Assembly (NCBI RefSeq): GCF_014635325.1
Contig: NZ_BMCT01000001.1
Location: 711,743 to 775,742 of the forward strand
DNA length: 64,000 nucleotides
Reading direction: 5' to 3'
Source: Azorhizobium oxalatiphilum
GTDB taxonomy: Bacteria > Pseudomonadota > Alphaproteobacteria > Rhizobiales > Xanthobacteraceae
Shown here: positions 13,732 to 23,415 of the stretch, in pieces
How positions within the stretch are numbered: position 1 is the first letter of the stretch
How the letters are laid out: each line of letters begins with the position of its first letter
The notes under the pieces: model-generated
Told to the model about the DNA's origin: nothing
Databases searched by the model: none
Seen by the model: the letters and a program-made list of their open reading frames with translations, nothing else
Position numbers and translations under genes: made by a program

Positions 13732-15417
13732 TCAGACTGGCTCGGTGAGCCCGTAGACCTCGCGCGCCTTCACCGGGCTCACCTTGCCATTGGCGATATC
13801 GGTGAGGATGTCGGTACGCGTGCGCTCAGTCACCGGGCCGTTACCGCCGCCGCCGGCCGTCTCCACCACCACGCGGTCGCCCTTGCCGAGCGTGGTCATC
13901 TGCTTGGAGGGGATCACCTCCTGCGCACCGCTCACGCGGTGGATGACCGAGTGGGCGCAGGCCGCAGCCTCGCCGCCATTGGCGCCCTTGGGGGCGAAGA
14001 AATGGCGCTCGCCGCGATGGGTGAAGGTCACTTCGCCCTCGAGGATCTCATACTCCTTGATCAGCCCGAGCCCGCCGCGCCGCTTGCCCGCGCCGCCGGA
14101 ATCCGGCCGCAGGGCCAGACGGTTGACGCGGATGGGCGTCTCCATCTCCATGGCCTCGGCGGGCAGGTTCATGCAGTTGGTCACATCGGTCTCGATCACG
14201 TCCACGCCGTCGCTGGCAAGGCCCGCGCCGCTGCCGCCGGTGATCAGCTCGCCGGTCACGAACGCGCGCCCGTTGGCGTAGCGGCCGCCGAACATGAGGG
14301 CGAGCAGCTCGCCGGAATTGTCCGCCGGCACGCGCTCGGGCAGCACGTCCTTCAGCGCGCCTAGGATGCAGCCGGTGATGCGCTTGATGGTGGCGGTGCG
14401 CGAATTCACCGGCGCCGGCTCCACCGGATTGACGATGGAGCCTTCCGGCAGCGTCAGTTCGATGGCGCGGAAGCAGCCGGCATTGGTGGGGATCTGCGGA
14501 TCGGTGATCGCCCGCACAGCGAAGCAGGCGGCGGCCAGCGAGCCCGAGGGCACGCAGTTGAACGGCCCCTTCACCTGCGGCGAGGAGCCGGTGAAATCAC
14601 AACTCAGCGTACCATCCTTGATGGTCACGGCAACTTCGAAGCGGATGGTCTTGTCGAGCTCGATGCCGTCATTGTCGCTGAAGTCGACGTAGCGGTAGGT
14701 GCCCTCGGGCATCTGGCGCAAAGCGGCGCGGGTCAGCGTCTCCGAGCGGTCGAGCAGGTCAGCGAAGATGGCCTGCGTCTGGTCGTGGCCGAAGTTTTCC
14801 ACGATCTCGGCCATGCGGCGCGCGCCCACATTGCAGGCGGCGAGCTGGGCGTTGAGATCGCCCATCACCGTGTCCGGGATGCGCACGTTCTGGCGGATCA
14901 TGGCCACCAGCGTCTCGTTGACCACGCCCCGGTCGCGATACTTCAGCGGCGGGATGCGCAGCCCCTCCTGGAAGATCTCCGTGGCATTGGTGGGGATGGA
15001 GCCGGGCGACATGCCGCCCATGTCCTGATGGTGGGTCATGGTGGCGGAAATGGCGACCGCGCGGCCCTTGGCGAACACCGGCTGCACCAGCGCGATATCC
15101 GGCAGATGGGTGCCGCCGAGATAGGGGTCGTTCATCAGATAGAGGTCGCCTTCCTGCATGGTCTCCAGCGGGAAGGTCTTGAGAATACGGGCGATACAGG
15201 GAATCAGCGTGGCGAGGTGAATGGGGATGGCGATGGCCTGCGCCAGCGTCTCGCCCTTCACGGTGAACAGGCTGGCGGAGGCGTCGAGCCCCTCCTTCAC
15301 GATGGGCGAGAAGGAGGAGCGCAGCAGGGTCTGCTGCATCTCGTTGGCGATGCCTTCAAGCTTGTTGCGGACCACTTCCACGGTGATCGGGTCGAGGGCG
15401 TTCTGAGCAATGGTCAT
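13732..15417 (-). CDS. hyuB: Hydantoinase B / 5-oxoprolinase-type subunit, 561 aa (first system)
   Basis: Member of the HyuB family, which with HyuA forms ATP-dependent hydantoinases, N-methylhydantoinases and 5-oxoprolinases that open cyclic imides or lactams. Family features seen are ITVEVVRNKLEGIANEMQQT at the N-terminus, NDPYLGGTHLPDI, the glycine-rich GGSGAGLASDG region, and VETAGGGGNGPV near the C-terminus. ATG at 15417 is chosen because the protein then begins at the family position (MTIAQNALDPITVEVV). It is the last gene of a long leftward operon, 13 bases after hyuA. Confidence 0.9.
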   Translation of the reverse strand: MTIAQNALDPITVEVVRNKLEGIANEMQQTLLRSSFSPIVKEGLDASASLFTVKGETLAQAIAIPIHLATLIPCIARILKTFPLETMQEGDLYLMNDPYLGGTHLPDIALVQPVFAKGRAVAISATMTHHQDMGGMSPGSIPTNATEIFQEGLRIPPLKYRDRGVVNETLVAMIRQNVRIPDTVMGDLNAQLAACNVGARRMAEIVENFGHDQTQAIFADLLDRSETLTRAALRQMPEGTYRYVDFSDNDGIELDKTIRFEVAVTIKDGTLSCDFTGSSPQVKGPFNCVPSGSLAAACFAVRAITDPQIPTNAGCFRAIELTLPEGSIVNPVEPAPVNSRTATIKRITGCILGALKDVLPERVPADNSGELLALMFGGRYANGRAFVTGELITGGSGAGLASDGVDVIETDVTNCMNLPAEAMEMETPIRVNRLALRPDSGGAGKRRGGLGLIKEYEILEGEVTFTHRGERHFFAPKGANGGEAAACAHSVIHRVSGAQEVIPSKQMTTLGKGDRVVVETAGGGGNGPVTERTRTDILTDIANGKVSPVKAREVYGLTEPV

Positions 15418-15430
15418 GGTGTGCCTCCGA

Positions 15431-17494
15431 TCACTGGCGGGTGAGGATGAGATTGCCGGCGTCGTCCACCAGGCCGGACCAGCCCGGCTCCACGACAGTC
15501 GTGGTGTCGGACTGCTGGACGATGGCCGGGCCGGTGAAGCGGAAGCCGGCGGGCAAGGTGTCACGGTCGTAGATGGTGGCGGGCACGGGCGCGCTCTGGC
15601 CGGCGAACTGCACGTGGCGTTTGCCGACTTCGGTCGCGCCCTCGCGCGGGGCGAAGCGCATCTCTTCCAGCACCTCGCTGCCGTGCGCCTGATGCACGGT
15701 GCGCACGTTCACGAGCTTGGCCGGGCTCTCCACCGCATGGCCATAGACGCGATCATGGGCGGCGAGGAAGTCGCGATAGAGATGGTCGGCGGTGTCCTGC
15801 GCATCCAGCCGCAGCGGGATCTCCAGATTGTAGGACTGGCCGATGTAGCAGACGTCGGCGAAATAGCTGATCGTCATCTCATCGGGCGTCACCCGCTCGG
15901 CGCCGATGAGGGCGGCGGCCTTGGCGTCCACCCCTTCCAGAGCCTTGAGCAGCGCCGCCTTGTCGAGATCGGCCAAAGGCGTGGTGAAGGAGGCGGAGAC
16001 CTCATGCTCGATGGGGGCTGCCAGCAGGCCGGCAGCGGCCAGCACGCCGGGAATGCGCGGCACCAGAACGCGCGTCATGCCCAGCTCGCGGGCGAGGGCT
16101 GTGGCATGCACGCCGCCCGCGCCGCCCAGCGGCACCAGCGCATAGCCGCGCGGATCGACGCCCTGCCGCACCGAGACGAGGCGGATGCCCTCGGCCATCT
16201 GCGCGTTCAGCACGCGGTGGATGCCCAGCGCCGCCTGCGCCTTGTCGAGGCCCAGCGGACCTGCCACGCTCTCCACCGCCTGATGGGCCAGCTCTGCCTT
16301 CAGCTGGAAGGTGCCGCCGGCGAAGAAGGCGGGGTCGAGATAGCCCAGCACCACCGAGGCATCGGTGACGGTGGGCTGGGTGCCGCCGCGATCATAGCAG
16401 GCCGGCCCCGGCTCGGAGCCGGCGGAATGGGGGCCGACGCGCAGGCCGCCGGAGGCATCCAGCGCCGCGATGCTGCCACCGCCGGAGCCGATGGTGTTCA
16501 CATCCACCATGGCCACCCGCACCGGATAGCCGCCGATGATGCCTTCCGGCCGGATCATGGGTTTGGACTGGCTGATGAGCGCGATATCAGCAGAGGTGCC
16601 GCCGATGTCGATGGTGATGAGGTCGTGCATGCCCGCGGAAGCGCCGACGATGCGCCCGCCGATGACGCCTGCCGCGGGACCGGAGAGGAACAGGCGCACC
16701 GGCCGCTCGCGGGCGATCTGCGCGGCCGTGAGGCCGCCGCGCGACTGCATCACCTGCAACGGGGCGTTGACGCCGGAGCGGGCGAGGCCGCCTTCCAGCT
16801 CGGCCAGATAGTCATCCACCACCGGCTTCACATAGGCATCGAAGGCGGTGGCCACCGTGCGCTCATATTCGCGGAAGGCAGGGTCCACCTCGTGCGAGAG
16901 CGAGAGCATGAGTTTCGGGTGCCTGGCCGCGATCAGCGCTTTCGCCTGAAGCTCGTGGGCGGGGTTGAGGAAGGCGAACAGGAAGCAGATGGCGATGGCC
17001 TGCGCGCCCTGCGCCACCAGTTCGTCCGCCGCCGCCAGCAGCGCCGCCCCGTCCAGCGGCGTCACCACGGCGCCCTGCGCGGACATGCGCTCTGGCACCT
17101 CGCGGCGCAGCGCGCCGGGGGCGAGGAAGACCGGCGTGGAGGGCTCCAGCACCACATGATAGACATTGGTGCGATACTGCCGGCCGATCTCCAGCACGTC
17201 GCGGAAGCCCGAGGTGGTGATGAGGCCGATCTTCGCGCCCTTGTGCTCCAGCACGGCGTTGGTGGCGACCGTGGTGCCGTGGATGAAGCGGTCGATATCG
17301 CCGACCGCGAGGCCCCATTTTTCCGCCATGAGGCCAAGTGAGCGGATGACCGCCTGCGAGGGATCCTTGCGCGTGGAGGGCACTTTCATCACGCGCATGC
17401 CGCCGCCCGGCTCGCGGCAGACGATATCGGTGAAGGTGCCACCGATATCCACGCCGATTTCGAAACGCTTGCCGGAAGCCGATGCCGTCATCAT
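15431..17494 (-). CDS. hyuA: Hydantoinase A / 5-oxoprolinase-type subunit, 687 aa (first system)
   Basis: An actin/ASKHA-like ATP-binding fold is signalled by FEIGVDIGGTFTDIVCREPG, FIHGTTVATNAVLEHKGAKI, ITIDIGGTSADIALI and GSGGGSIAALDASGGLRVG. HyuA phosphorylates the cyclic amide so that HyuB can open it. Length and motif order match N-methylhydantoinase/acetophenone-carboxylase-like A subunits. It sits between the FAD oxidase and hyuB genes. The order M20 hydrolase, oxidase, hyuA, hyuB suggests a path from a hydantoin to an N-carbamoyl compound, then an amino acid, then an oxo acid. The substrate is unknown. Confidence 0.9.
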   Translation of the reverse strand: MMTASASGKRFEIGVDIGGTFTDIVCREPGGGMRVMKVPSTRKDPSQAVIRSLGLMAEKWGLAVGDIDRFIHGTTVATNAVLEHKGAKIGLITTSGFRDVLEIGRQYRTNVYHVVLEPSTPVFLAPGALRREVPERMSAQGAVVTPLDGAALLAAADELVAQGAQAIAICFLFAFLNPAHELQAKALIAARHPKLMLSLSHEVDPAFREYERTVATAFDAYVKPVVDDYLAELEGGLARSGVNAPLQVMQSRGGLTAAQIARERPVRLFLSGPAAGVIGGRIVGASAGMHDLITIDIGGTSADIALISQSKPMIRPEGIIGGYPVRVAMVDVNTIGSGGGSIAALDASGGLRVGPHSAGSEPGPACYDRGGTQPTVTDASVVLGYLDPAFFAGGTFQLKAELAHQAVESVAGPLGLDKAQAALGIHRVLNAQMAEGIRLVSVRQGVDPRGYALVPLGGAGGVHATALARELGMTRVLVPRIPGVLAAAGLLAAPIEHEVSASFTTPLADLDKAALLKALEGVDAKAAALIGAERVTPDEMTISYFADVCYIGQSYNLEIPLRLDAQDTADHLYRDFLAAHDRVYGHAVESPAKLVNVRTVHQAHGSEVLEEMRFAPREGATEVGKRHVQFAGQSAPVPATIYDRDTLPAGFRFTGPAIVQQSDTTTVVEPGWSGLVDDAGNLILTRQ

Positions 17495-17551
17495 GTCACT
17501 CGCTGTGCGGCGGCGCGGGGGGATCGCGCCGGTCAGGGAAGGGGTGGGCGA

Positions 17552-18895
17552 TCAGGAGCCTGCGCGCTCGGCGCGCAGGGCCTTGGCATCGAGGTAGCGA
17601 TACCACCCGGCGACGATCTGCATGCCGGTGATGCGGAAGGCATGGAAGGGATAGCGCAGGAACGGATTGCTGCTCATGGGGCCGGCATCCACCGTCTCGC
17701 AGCGCACGAGAGGGACCAGCAGCTTGCCGAGCATGTTGGAGAGCGCAACGCCGCGCCCGCCATAGCCCATGGCGTAGGATACGCGCTGCGACACCCGGCC
17801 GATGTGGGGGAAATCATCCCGCGTCACAGCCACCATGCCGGACCAGCGATGGCTGACGGGAACGCCAGCAACCTGGGGAAACGTCTCCACCATCTGCTGT
17901 TCGAGCTTGGCATAGACGGCGGGATCGTCGCTGCCGCCGGTGATGTCGCCGCGCCCGCCGAAGATGAGGCAATTATCCTCATTGAGCCGATAATAATTCA
18001 TGATGTGCTTGGTGTCGGCCACCATGCGCCGGCCGGCCATGAGGCTGGCGGCCAGATTATCGCCCAATGGCGCGGTGGCGAGCACCGAGGAATTTACCGC
18101 CACCAGCCGCTTGTCCAGCTGGCCGGGCGCAAACGGGATCATGCCCGTATAGCCATTGGTGGCGATGACCACCTGATCAGCGGTGATGGTGCCGCCATCG
18201 AGATGGAGCGTCACGCCGTCCGGCCCGTCCACCAGCCGGCGCACCGGGCTCGCGGTGTGGATGGGCACGCCTTTCCGAGCGAGATAGGCCGCCACGTTGC
18301 GGGCGAAGCTGAGCGGGTGAATGCCGGCGCCGCGCGGGTCGAGCCAGCCGCCCGCATGGCTGCCGCCGCCCACTTCCTCCTGCATCTCGCGGCGGTCGAG
18401 CAGGCGCGGCGTGCGGTCGCCGGCCTCGCGCGCGGCCCAGTCGCGATCCGCTTCAAGCGTAGCGAGATGCACGCGGGTGTGGGCTGCGGTGAGCTGGCCG
18501 GTGCGCCGGAAGCCGCTGTCGCCGCCGATGCGCTCGGCCATGCTTTCCACGGTGTCCACCGCTTCGAGGATGATGCCGTGCAGGCGCCGGGTGACATCGT
18601 GGCCATATTTCCCCGCGATGCCCGAAAAGCCCTTCTTGTAGCGGGGCGGCAGCATGCCGCCATTGCGCCCGCTCGCCCCCCAGCCGGTGTCATTGGCCTC
18701 CAGCACGAGCGCCTCGATGCCCTGCTCGGCCAGATGATAGGCGGCGGACAGGCCGGTGAAGCCGCCGCCGATGATCGCCACCTCCACACGCCGGGTGCCG
18801 GTGAACGGTGTGAAGGTGGGCGCGGGAACAGCCGTCGCCGCCCAATAGGAGGGCGCATGGCTCCCCGCACCCTGTTTCACCATCACTTCGGGCAT
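17552..18895 (-). CDS. DadA/PuuB-like FAD-dependent amine or amino-acid oxidoreductase, 447 aa
   Basis: An N-terminal dinucleotide fold (VAIIGGGFTGLSAAYHLAEQ) comes first. It is followed by GWGASGRNGGMLPPRYK, typical of the DAO family members that act on gamma-glutamylputrescine, sarcosine or D-amino acids. The C-terminal half holds GMVAVTRDDFPHIGRV and YAMGYGGRGVALSNMLGK, the FAD-closing segment of the family. It probably oxidises a secondary amine or amino acid with oxygen or a quinone as acceptor. It lies between the amidohydrolase and HyuA genes, which suggests it oxidises the product they release, for example sarcosine or another N-substituted amino acid (inference). Confidence 0.8.
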   Translation of the reverse strand: MPEVMVKQGAGSHAPSYWAATAVPAPTFTPFTGTRRVEVAIIGGGFTGLSAAYHLAEQGIEALVLEANDTGWGASGRNGGMLPPRYKKGFSGIAGKYGHDVTRRLHGIILEAVDTVESMAERIGGDSGFRRTGQLTAAHTRVHLATLEADRDWAAREAGDRTPRLLDRREMQEEVGGGSHAGGWLDPRGAGIHPLSFARNVAAYLARKGVPIHTASPVRRLVDGPDGVTLHLDGGTITADQVVIATNGYTGMIPFAPGQLDKRLVAVNSSVLATAPLGDNLAASLMAGRRMVADTKHIMNYYRLNEDNCLIFGGRGDITGGSDDPAVYAKLEQQMVETFPQVAGVPVSHRWSGMVAVTRDDFPHIGRVSQRVSYAMGYGGRGVALSNMLGKLLVPLVRCETVDAGPMSSNPFLRYPFHAFRITGMQIVAGWYRYLDAKALRAERAGS

Positions 18896-18951
18896 GACCC
18901 CATGTCCTCCGGCACCTTTGTTGTGTCTTTGGCCTCAGCTTGAGCTTCCGC

Positions 18952-20193
18952 TCAGCCGGCGCGGGCGAGCACGGCCTGCAACAGCACGTTCACGCCCGGC
19001 TCGATGTCGGCGATGGTCACGTTTTCCAGTTCGTTGTGCGACAGCCCGCCCTCGCAGGGCGTGAAGATCATGGCTGCCGGCAGATGATTGGCGATGTGCA
19101 TGGCGTCATGCCCCGCCTCGGTGAGCATGTCGGCGTGGGAATAGCCGAAATTCTCCGCTGCCGTGCGCACCAGTCCAACCCGGTCCTTGTCGAATTCCAT
19201 GCCGCCATAGGACCAGCCCTCATGGATGCGGATGGTGCAGCGGGATTTCGCCTCCAGCTCCGGGATGCGGCGGGTGAAATCCGCCATGGCGCGGGAGACC
19301 ACCGCATCGTCCGGATGGCGCATGTCGCAGGTCATCTCCACCCGGTCGGGCAGGATGCCGAGCAGGTTGGGCTCGGCCTTGAGGCGCATGGTGGTGGATT
19401 TTCCCCCCGTGGGATGCAGCGCCCAGCCGGTCTCCTCGATGGCCAGCGTCACATGCGCCGCGCCCACCAGAGCGTTGTGCCGCTTGGGCATGGGGGTGGG
19501 ACCCACATGGCCGGTCTCGCCCAGAACCTCCACCACGAAGCCGCGCACGGCGAAGGCGCCGGTGACGATGCCGAGCTGGGTCCGGCTCTCGTCGAGCTTC
19601 GGCCCCTGCTCGATATGCAGCTCGAACAGGCTGTCGAAATGCTCCGGCGACTGGGCTTGCGTGCCGGAAAAACCGATGGCCTCCAGCGCGGCGCCGAGCG
19701 TGATGCCGTCCTTGTCGGTGCGGGACAAGGCGAAGTCGAGGCTCTTGTCGCCGGTGAAGACGGCGGAGCCGATCATGGGCGGCTCGAAGCGGGCGCCTTC
19801 CTCATTGGTCCAGTTGACCACGCACAGCGGCAGGCGGGTCTCGATGTCGTGCTCATTGAGCGTGCGAACGACTTCCAGCCCCGCCAGCACACCGAGGATG
19901 CCGTCGAAGCGGCCGCCCTTGATCTGGGTGTCGAGATGGCTGCCGAGCAGTACCGCCTTGCCGTCCTTGTCGCGGCCGGGGCGGAAGGCGAACATGTTGC
20001 CGATGGGATCGACTGCGACTTTCAGTCCCGCGTCCTCGCACCAGCCCTGGAACAGCCGGCGCATCTGGCCGTCGTCCTCGGACAGTGCGAGGCGGGCGAG
20101 GCCGCCGCGCGGCGTCGCGCCGATGCCGGCGGAGCGCTCCAGCGTCTCCCACAGCCGGGCCATGTTGGGGCGAAGATTGGCATAACGCTGCAT
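18952..20193 (-). CDS. M20-family Zn-dependent N-carbamoyl amino acid / allantoate-type amidohydrolase, 413 aa
   Basis: Metal ligands of the AllC/HyuC/beta-ureidopropionase group are all visible: GSHLDT, GGRFDGILG, WTNEEGARF, ELHIEQGP and GLSHNE. A lid domain sits between (RGFVVEVLGETGHVGPTPMP). Enzymes of this group cleave N-carbamoyl amino acids, allantoate or ureidoglycolate to release CO2 and ammonia. Next to an ATP-dependent hydantoinase it is best read as the carbamoylase of the second step. It is in line with the FAD oxidase gene 56 bases downstream. The start MQRYANLRPN is accepted; the alternative MARLWETLER is 11 codons later. Confidence 0.85.
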   Translation of the reverse strand: MQRYANLRPNMARLWETLERSAGIGATPRGGLARLALSEDDGQMRRLFQGWCEDAGLKVAVDPIGNMFAFRPGRDKDGKAVLLGSHLDTQIKGGRFDGILGVLAGLEVVRTLNEHDIETRLPLCVVNWTNEEGARFEPPMIGSAVFTGDKSLDFALSRTDKDGITLGAALEAIGFSGTQAQSPEHFDSLFELHIEQGPKLDESRTQLGIVTGAFAVRGFVVEVLGETGHVGPTPMPKRHNALVGAAHVTLAIEETGWALHPTGGKSTTMRLKAEPNLLGILPDRVEMTCDMRHPDDAVVSRAMADFTRRIPELEAKSRCTIRIHEGWSYGGMEFDKDRVGLVRTAAENFGYSHADMLTEAGHDAMHIANHLPAAMIFTPCEGGLSHNELENVTIADIEPGVNVLLQAVLARAG

Positions 20194-20289
20194 CGGTCCC
20201 GAACCCCTTGCCTGACGGCCGCGCGGGGCCGTCGCCTGTTGTCTGACGTGTCCCCGATACCGCCGAAAAACCTTTCCCGATGAAGGGTT

Positions 20290-21420
20290 TCAGCCGCGGC
20301 TGGGGAACATCAGCATGGTGTCCGGACGCAGGCCGATGCGCAAGCGTCCACCGGGTGCGGTGGCCGCTTCTCCATGGGCATTCGGGCTCATGGCGATGAG
20401 TACGTCGCCGGCGCCGATGTCCACGTGCGAATAGGTGACGGCGCCGGTGTAGACGGTGTGGACCAGCGTGCCGTCCAGGACCATGAGGCCGTCGGTGTTC
20501 GCCGGATCAACCACCACCTTCTCGGGGCGGATCACGAGGTCGACCCTGTCGCCGGCCGAAATGCCCTCGCCCGCCGGAACCTCGAAGGCGTGGCCCGAGG
20601 CGGTGGAAACGCGGGCACGGCCGGCGGTGATTGCCTCCACCTTGCCGCTCACCGCATTGGTATAGCCGATGAAGTCGGAGACGAAGCGGCTTTTCGGCCG
20701 CTCATAGACATCGGAGGGCGCGCCGATCTGCACGATGCGGCCCTCCTCCATCACCACGATGCGGTCGGCGAGCGTGAGCGCCTCCTCCTGATCGTGGGTG
20801 ACGAAGACGGTGGTGATGCCCACCGCCCGCTGCAACTGCTTGATCTCCACCTGCATCTGCTCGCGCAGCTTCTTGTCGAGCGCGGCCAGCGGCTCGTCCA
20901 GCAGCAGCACGTTGGGGCGGGTGACGATGGCACGCGCCAGCGCAATGCGCTGGCGCTGGCCGCCGGAGAGCTGGGAGGGGCGGCGGTCGCCATAATCGGC
21001 AAGCCGCACCTGCGCCATCGCCGCCTCGACCTTGGCGCGGACTTCACTGCCCGAAGTGCCGCGCATGTTCAGGCCGAAGGCGATGTTCTCCGCCACGGTC
21101 ATATGGGGGAAGAGGGCGTAGTTCTGGAACACCATGCCCACGTTGCGCTTCCACGGCGGCAGGCGGTTGACCGCCTCGCCGCCGATGCGGATCTCGCCCT
21201 CGTCGGGCGTCTCCAGCCCCGCGATCATGCGGAGCGTGGTGGTCTTGCCGCAGCCCGAAGGCCCGAGGAAGCACACCATCTCCCCCGGCTCGATGGAGAG
21301 GGAGACGCCACGAACGGCCAATACCGGGCCGTACCACTTCTTCACGCTGTCGAGGTCGACGCGAGCCGCCCCGATGGTCGCGCCCCCCATGGACGCGGAA
21401 GCGTTGATTGAACCGTTCAT
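20290..21420 (-). CDS. Polyamine/opine-type ABC importer ATPase (PotA-like), 376 aa
   Basis: Motifs: Walker [17 protein letters not shown]-loop VGMVFQNYALFPHMTVAENI, signature LSGGQRQRIALARAIV, Walker B VLLLDEPLAALDKKLREQ and H-loop FVTHDQEEALTLAD. A C-terminal TOBE domain follows (about residues 250-376). It energises import through the two downstream-acting permeases encoded just upstream on the same strand. ATG at 21420 is used because the earlier in-frame start at 21453 would overlap the binding-protein gene by more than 20 bases. The substrate class (polyamine, opine or other cationic organic nitrogen compound) is inferred from family only. Confidence 0.85.
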   Translation of the reverse strand: MNGSINASASMGGATIGAARVDLDSVKKWYGPVLAVRGVSLSIEPGEMVCFLGPSGCGKTTTLRMIAGLETPDEGEIRIGGEAVNRLPPWKRNVGMVFQNYALFPHMTVAENIAFGLNMRGTSGSEVRAKVEAAMAQVRLADYGDRRPSQLSGGQRQRIALARAIVTRPNVLLLDEPLAALDKKLREQMQVEIKQLQRAVGITTVFVTHDQEEALTLADRIVVMEEGRIVQIGAPSDVYERPKSRFVSDFIGYTNAVSGKVEAITAGRARVSTASGHAFEVPAGEGISAGDRVDLVIRPEKVVVDPANTDGLMVLDGTLVHTVYTGAVTYSHVDIGAGDVLIAMSPNAHGEAATAPGGRLRIGLRPDTMLMFPSRG

Positions 21421-21430
21421 GGCGTACCCG

Positions 21431-22537
21431 TCAGGACTTGAGCGTGCGGTCAATGAGGCCCTTGAGCTTGGGCATGGCGGCGGCCAGCTTGGCGAAGTCC
21501 GGCTGCACCAGCTTCTTCACCGCATCCTCGGCGGTCATGATGGCCGGGTTGGACTTCATCGCCTCCGGGATCTGCACCTTGGTGCTGGCGGGCGAGTAGA
21601 AGCCGCGCTCGATCCAGGCCAGCTGGCACTCGTCGGAGAGCCAGGTGTTGAGATAGCGCTGGGTCAGCTCGGACACGCGGGGCGAGAAGCCGGTGCACAC
21701 CTGCATGTGGCCGGTCCACTGCACGCCGCCTTCCTTGGGAATGGTGAAGGCGACATTCTTGCCCTGCGACTTGGCCATGGCGGTCCACGAGCCCCAGTGC
21801 GGCGCCAGCCACACTTCGCCGCGGCTCACCAGATCCTCTTCCGCCGTGGGCGAGTTCACCCAGGCGCCGATGTTCGCCTTGTGGGGCTCCCAGGCCTTGA
21901 TGCCGGCTTCCACATCCGGGCCCTTGCCGGTGACGACGGCAGCCATGATGTAGGCGTCATAATAGGCATCCCACATGGACACCCGGCCCTTGTACTTGGG
22001 GTCCCAGAGATCGGTCCAGGACTTGGGCTCCTCCACCTTGTCCGGGTTGTACATGATGCCCCAGGGCGAAAGGTGGAACGGAATGCCGAAGCCGCCGGGC
22101 GTGGTAAGGCCGGCCGGCAGGTTCTTCGCGTTGGGCACGAAGTCGGGGTTGAACTTGTCCCACATCTTGTCGTTGAGGCCGCGCTGGGCGAACAGATCGT
22201 TCACCATGGCGCCGCTGATCACCGGATTACCGCGCTGCGCCAGCATCTTGGGATAGGCCACCGCGTTCGAGGCCGCCTCGAACACCACGGAGGTCTTGGG
22301 ATAGCTCTTGGCGAACTGCGGAACGGTGACGTCCTTCAGGATCTCGGGGACGATGCCGGGCTGGGAGAGGATGGTGAGCTGCGCCACTTCCTCTGCGGTG
22401 GCCTGCGCCAGCGCCTCGCCGAACTGCATCAGCGCCGTGCCGCCGGCGCCCATCGCCACGAGCCCTTGCAGCAGGGAGCGGCGGTTGAGGTGGCCGTCGA
22501 AGGAGGAGAGAAGGTTCCTTGTGTCTTTGTCGCTCAT
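21431..22537 (-). CDS. PotD/opine-type ABC transporter substrate-binding protein, 368 aa
   Basis: A twin-arginine-like signal (LNRRSLLQGLVAMGAGGTAL, cleavage near FGEALAQA) precedes a spermidine/putrescine-binding-type fold (LTILSQPGIVPEILKDVTVP, PFHLSPWGIMYNPDKVEEPK, WTDLWDPKYKGRVSMWDAYY). It captures the substrate in the periplasm for the ABC importer. It lies between permease and ATPase genes in the order permease, permease, binding protein, ATPase on the minus strand. Acidic residues expected for a polyamine ligand could not be mapped, so the ligand stays open; a hydantoin or an N-carbamoyl compound is an alternative suggested by the operon. Confidence 0.85.
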   Translation of the reverse strand: MSDKDTRNLLSSFDGHLNRRSLLQGLVAMGAGGTALMQFGEALAQATAEEVAQLTILSQPGIVPEILKDVTVPQFAKSYPKTSVVFEAASNAVAYPKMLAQRGNPVISGAMVNDLFAQRGLNDKMWDKFNPDFVPNAKNLPAGLTTPGGFGIPFHLSPWGIMYNPDKVEEPKSWTDLWDPKYKGRVSMWDAYYDAYIMAAVVTGKGPDVEAGIKAWEPHKANIGAWVNSPTAEEDLVSRGEVWLAPHWGSWTAMAKSQGKNVAFTIPKEGGVQWTGHMQVCTGFSPRVSELTQRYLNTWLSDECQLAWIERGFYSPASTKVQIPEAMKSNPAIMTAEDAVKKLVQPDFAKLAAAMPKLKGLIDRTLKS

Positions 22538-22578
22538 GTCGGGTCCCCTGTGATCTGGTTGGTGGCGGGTTCGGCGTC

Positions 22579-23406
22579 TCAGGAAAACTGTTTCCCGAGG
22601 CCGACCAGCTTCTCGATGATGACGATGGCGATGGAGGTGATGATCAGCAGCACCGTGGAAATGGCGGCGATGGTCGGGTCGAGGCTGAACTCGGTGTAAT
22701 TGTACATTTCGAGCGGCAGCGTCATCAGGCCGGGGCCGGCCAGGAACATGGTGATGGTGAACTCATCGAAGGAGATGATGAGCGAGAAGGTGGCGCCCGC
22801 CAGCAGGCCGGGCCGCATAAGCGGCAGCGTCACATGCCGGAAGGTCCTCCAGCGGTTGGCGCCGAGCGTGTAGGCGGCTTCCTCCAGTGCCTTGTCCACC
22901 TCGTGCAAAGTGGCGAGCGACGTGCGCAGGCAATAGGGGAATGTGACCACCATATGGGCCAGCAGCAGGCCCCAGAAATTGCGCAGCAGGCCGAGCGGCG
23001 AGAACATCAGCGCAAGGCCGGCGCCGAGCACGATGGCCGGGAAGATGAGCGGCGTCATGAACACCATGAGCAGCGTATCGCGGCCGGGAAAGTGATAGCG
23101 CACGAGCCCCACGGCGGCGAGGCTGCCGACGATGAGCGAGCAGATGGTCGCCACCACGGCGAGCATGGCGCTGAGCCCGGCCGCGCGCAAAAACTCCTGC
23201 CGGTTCACCATGTTGACGAACCAGCGGAAGGAGAAGCCGTGCGGCGGGAAGCTCAGCGAGGCGTCGCTGGAGAAGGCCAGCGGCACCACGATGAAGATGG
23301 GCAGCGCCAGGAACAGCAGGATCAGGCACACATAGAGGCTGAGCGCCCGTTCACCGGAAGTCGCCTTGGGGGCATGTGAGTTGCTCAAGGCTTCGGAAGA
23401 GCTCAT
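22579..23406 (-). CDS. ABC transporter permease, PotC-like, 275 aa
   Basis: Inner-membrane permease with about six hydrophobic segments (LYVCLILLFLALPIFIVVPL first) and the EAA loop EEAAYTLGANRWRTFRHVTL. It pairs with the PotB-like permease to form the channel of the importer. It begins after a 9-base gap from that gene, and the binding protein follows after 41 bases. Confidence 0.85.
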   Translation of the reverse strand: MSSSEALSNSHAPKATSGERALSLYVCLILLFLALPIFIVVPLAFSSDASLSFPPHGFSFRWFVNMVNRQEFLRAAGLSAMLAVVATICSLIVGSLAAVGLVRYHFPGRDTLLMVFMTPLIFPAIVLGAGLALMFSPLGLLRNFWGLLLAHMVVTFPYCLRTSLATLHEVDKALEEAAYTLGANRWRTFRHVTLPLMRPGLLAGATFSLIISFDEFTITMFLAGPGLMTLPLEMYNYTEFSLDPTIAAISTVLLIITSIAIVIIEKLVGLGKQFS

Positions 23407-23415
23407 GGCGGCCTC

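Noticed and set aside
15410-17341. A 643-codon open frame on the plus strand across hyuA
   Set aside because: Antisense shadow with His/Arg/Gly-rich composition. The minus strand encodes an unmistakable HyuA.
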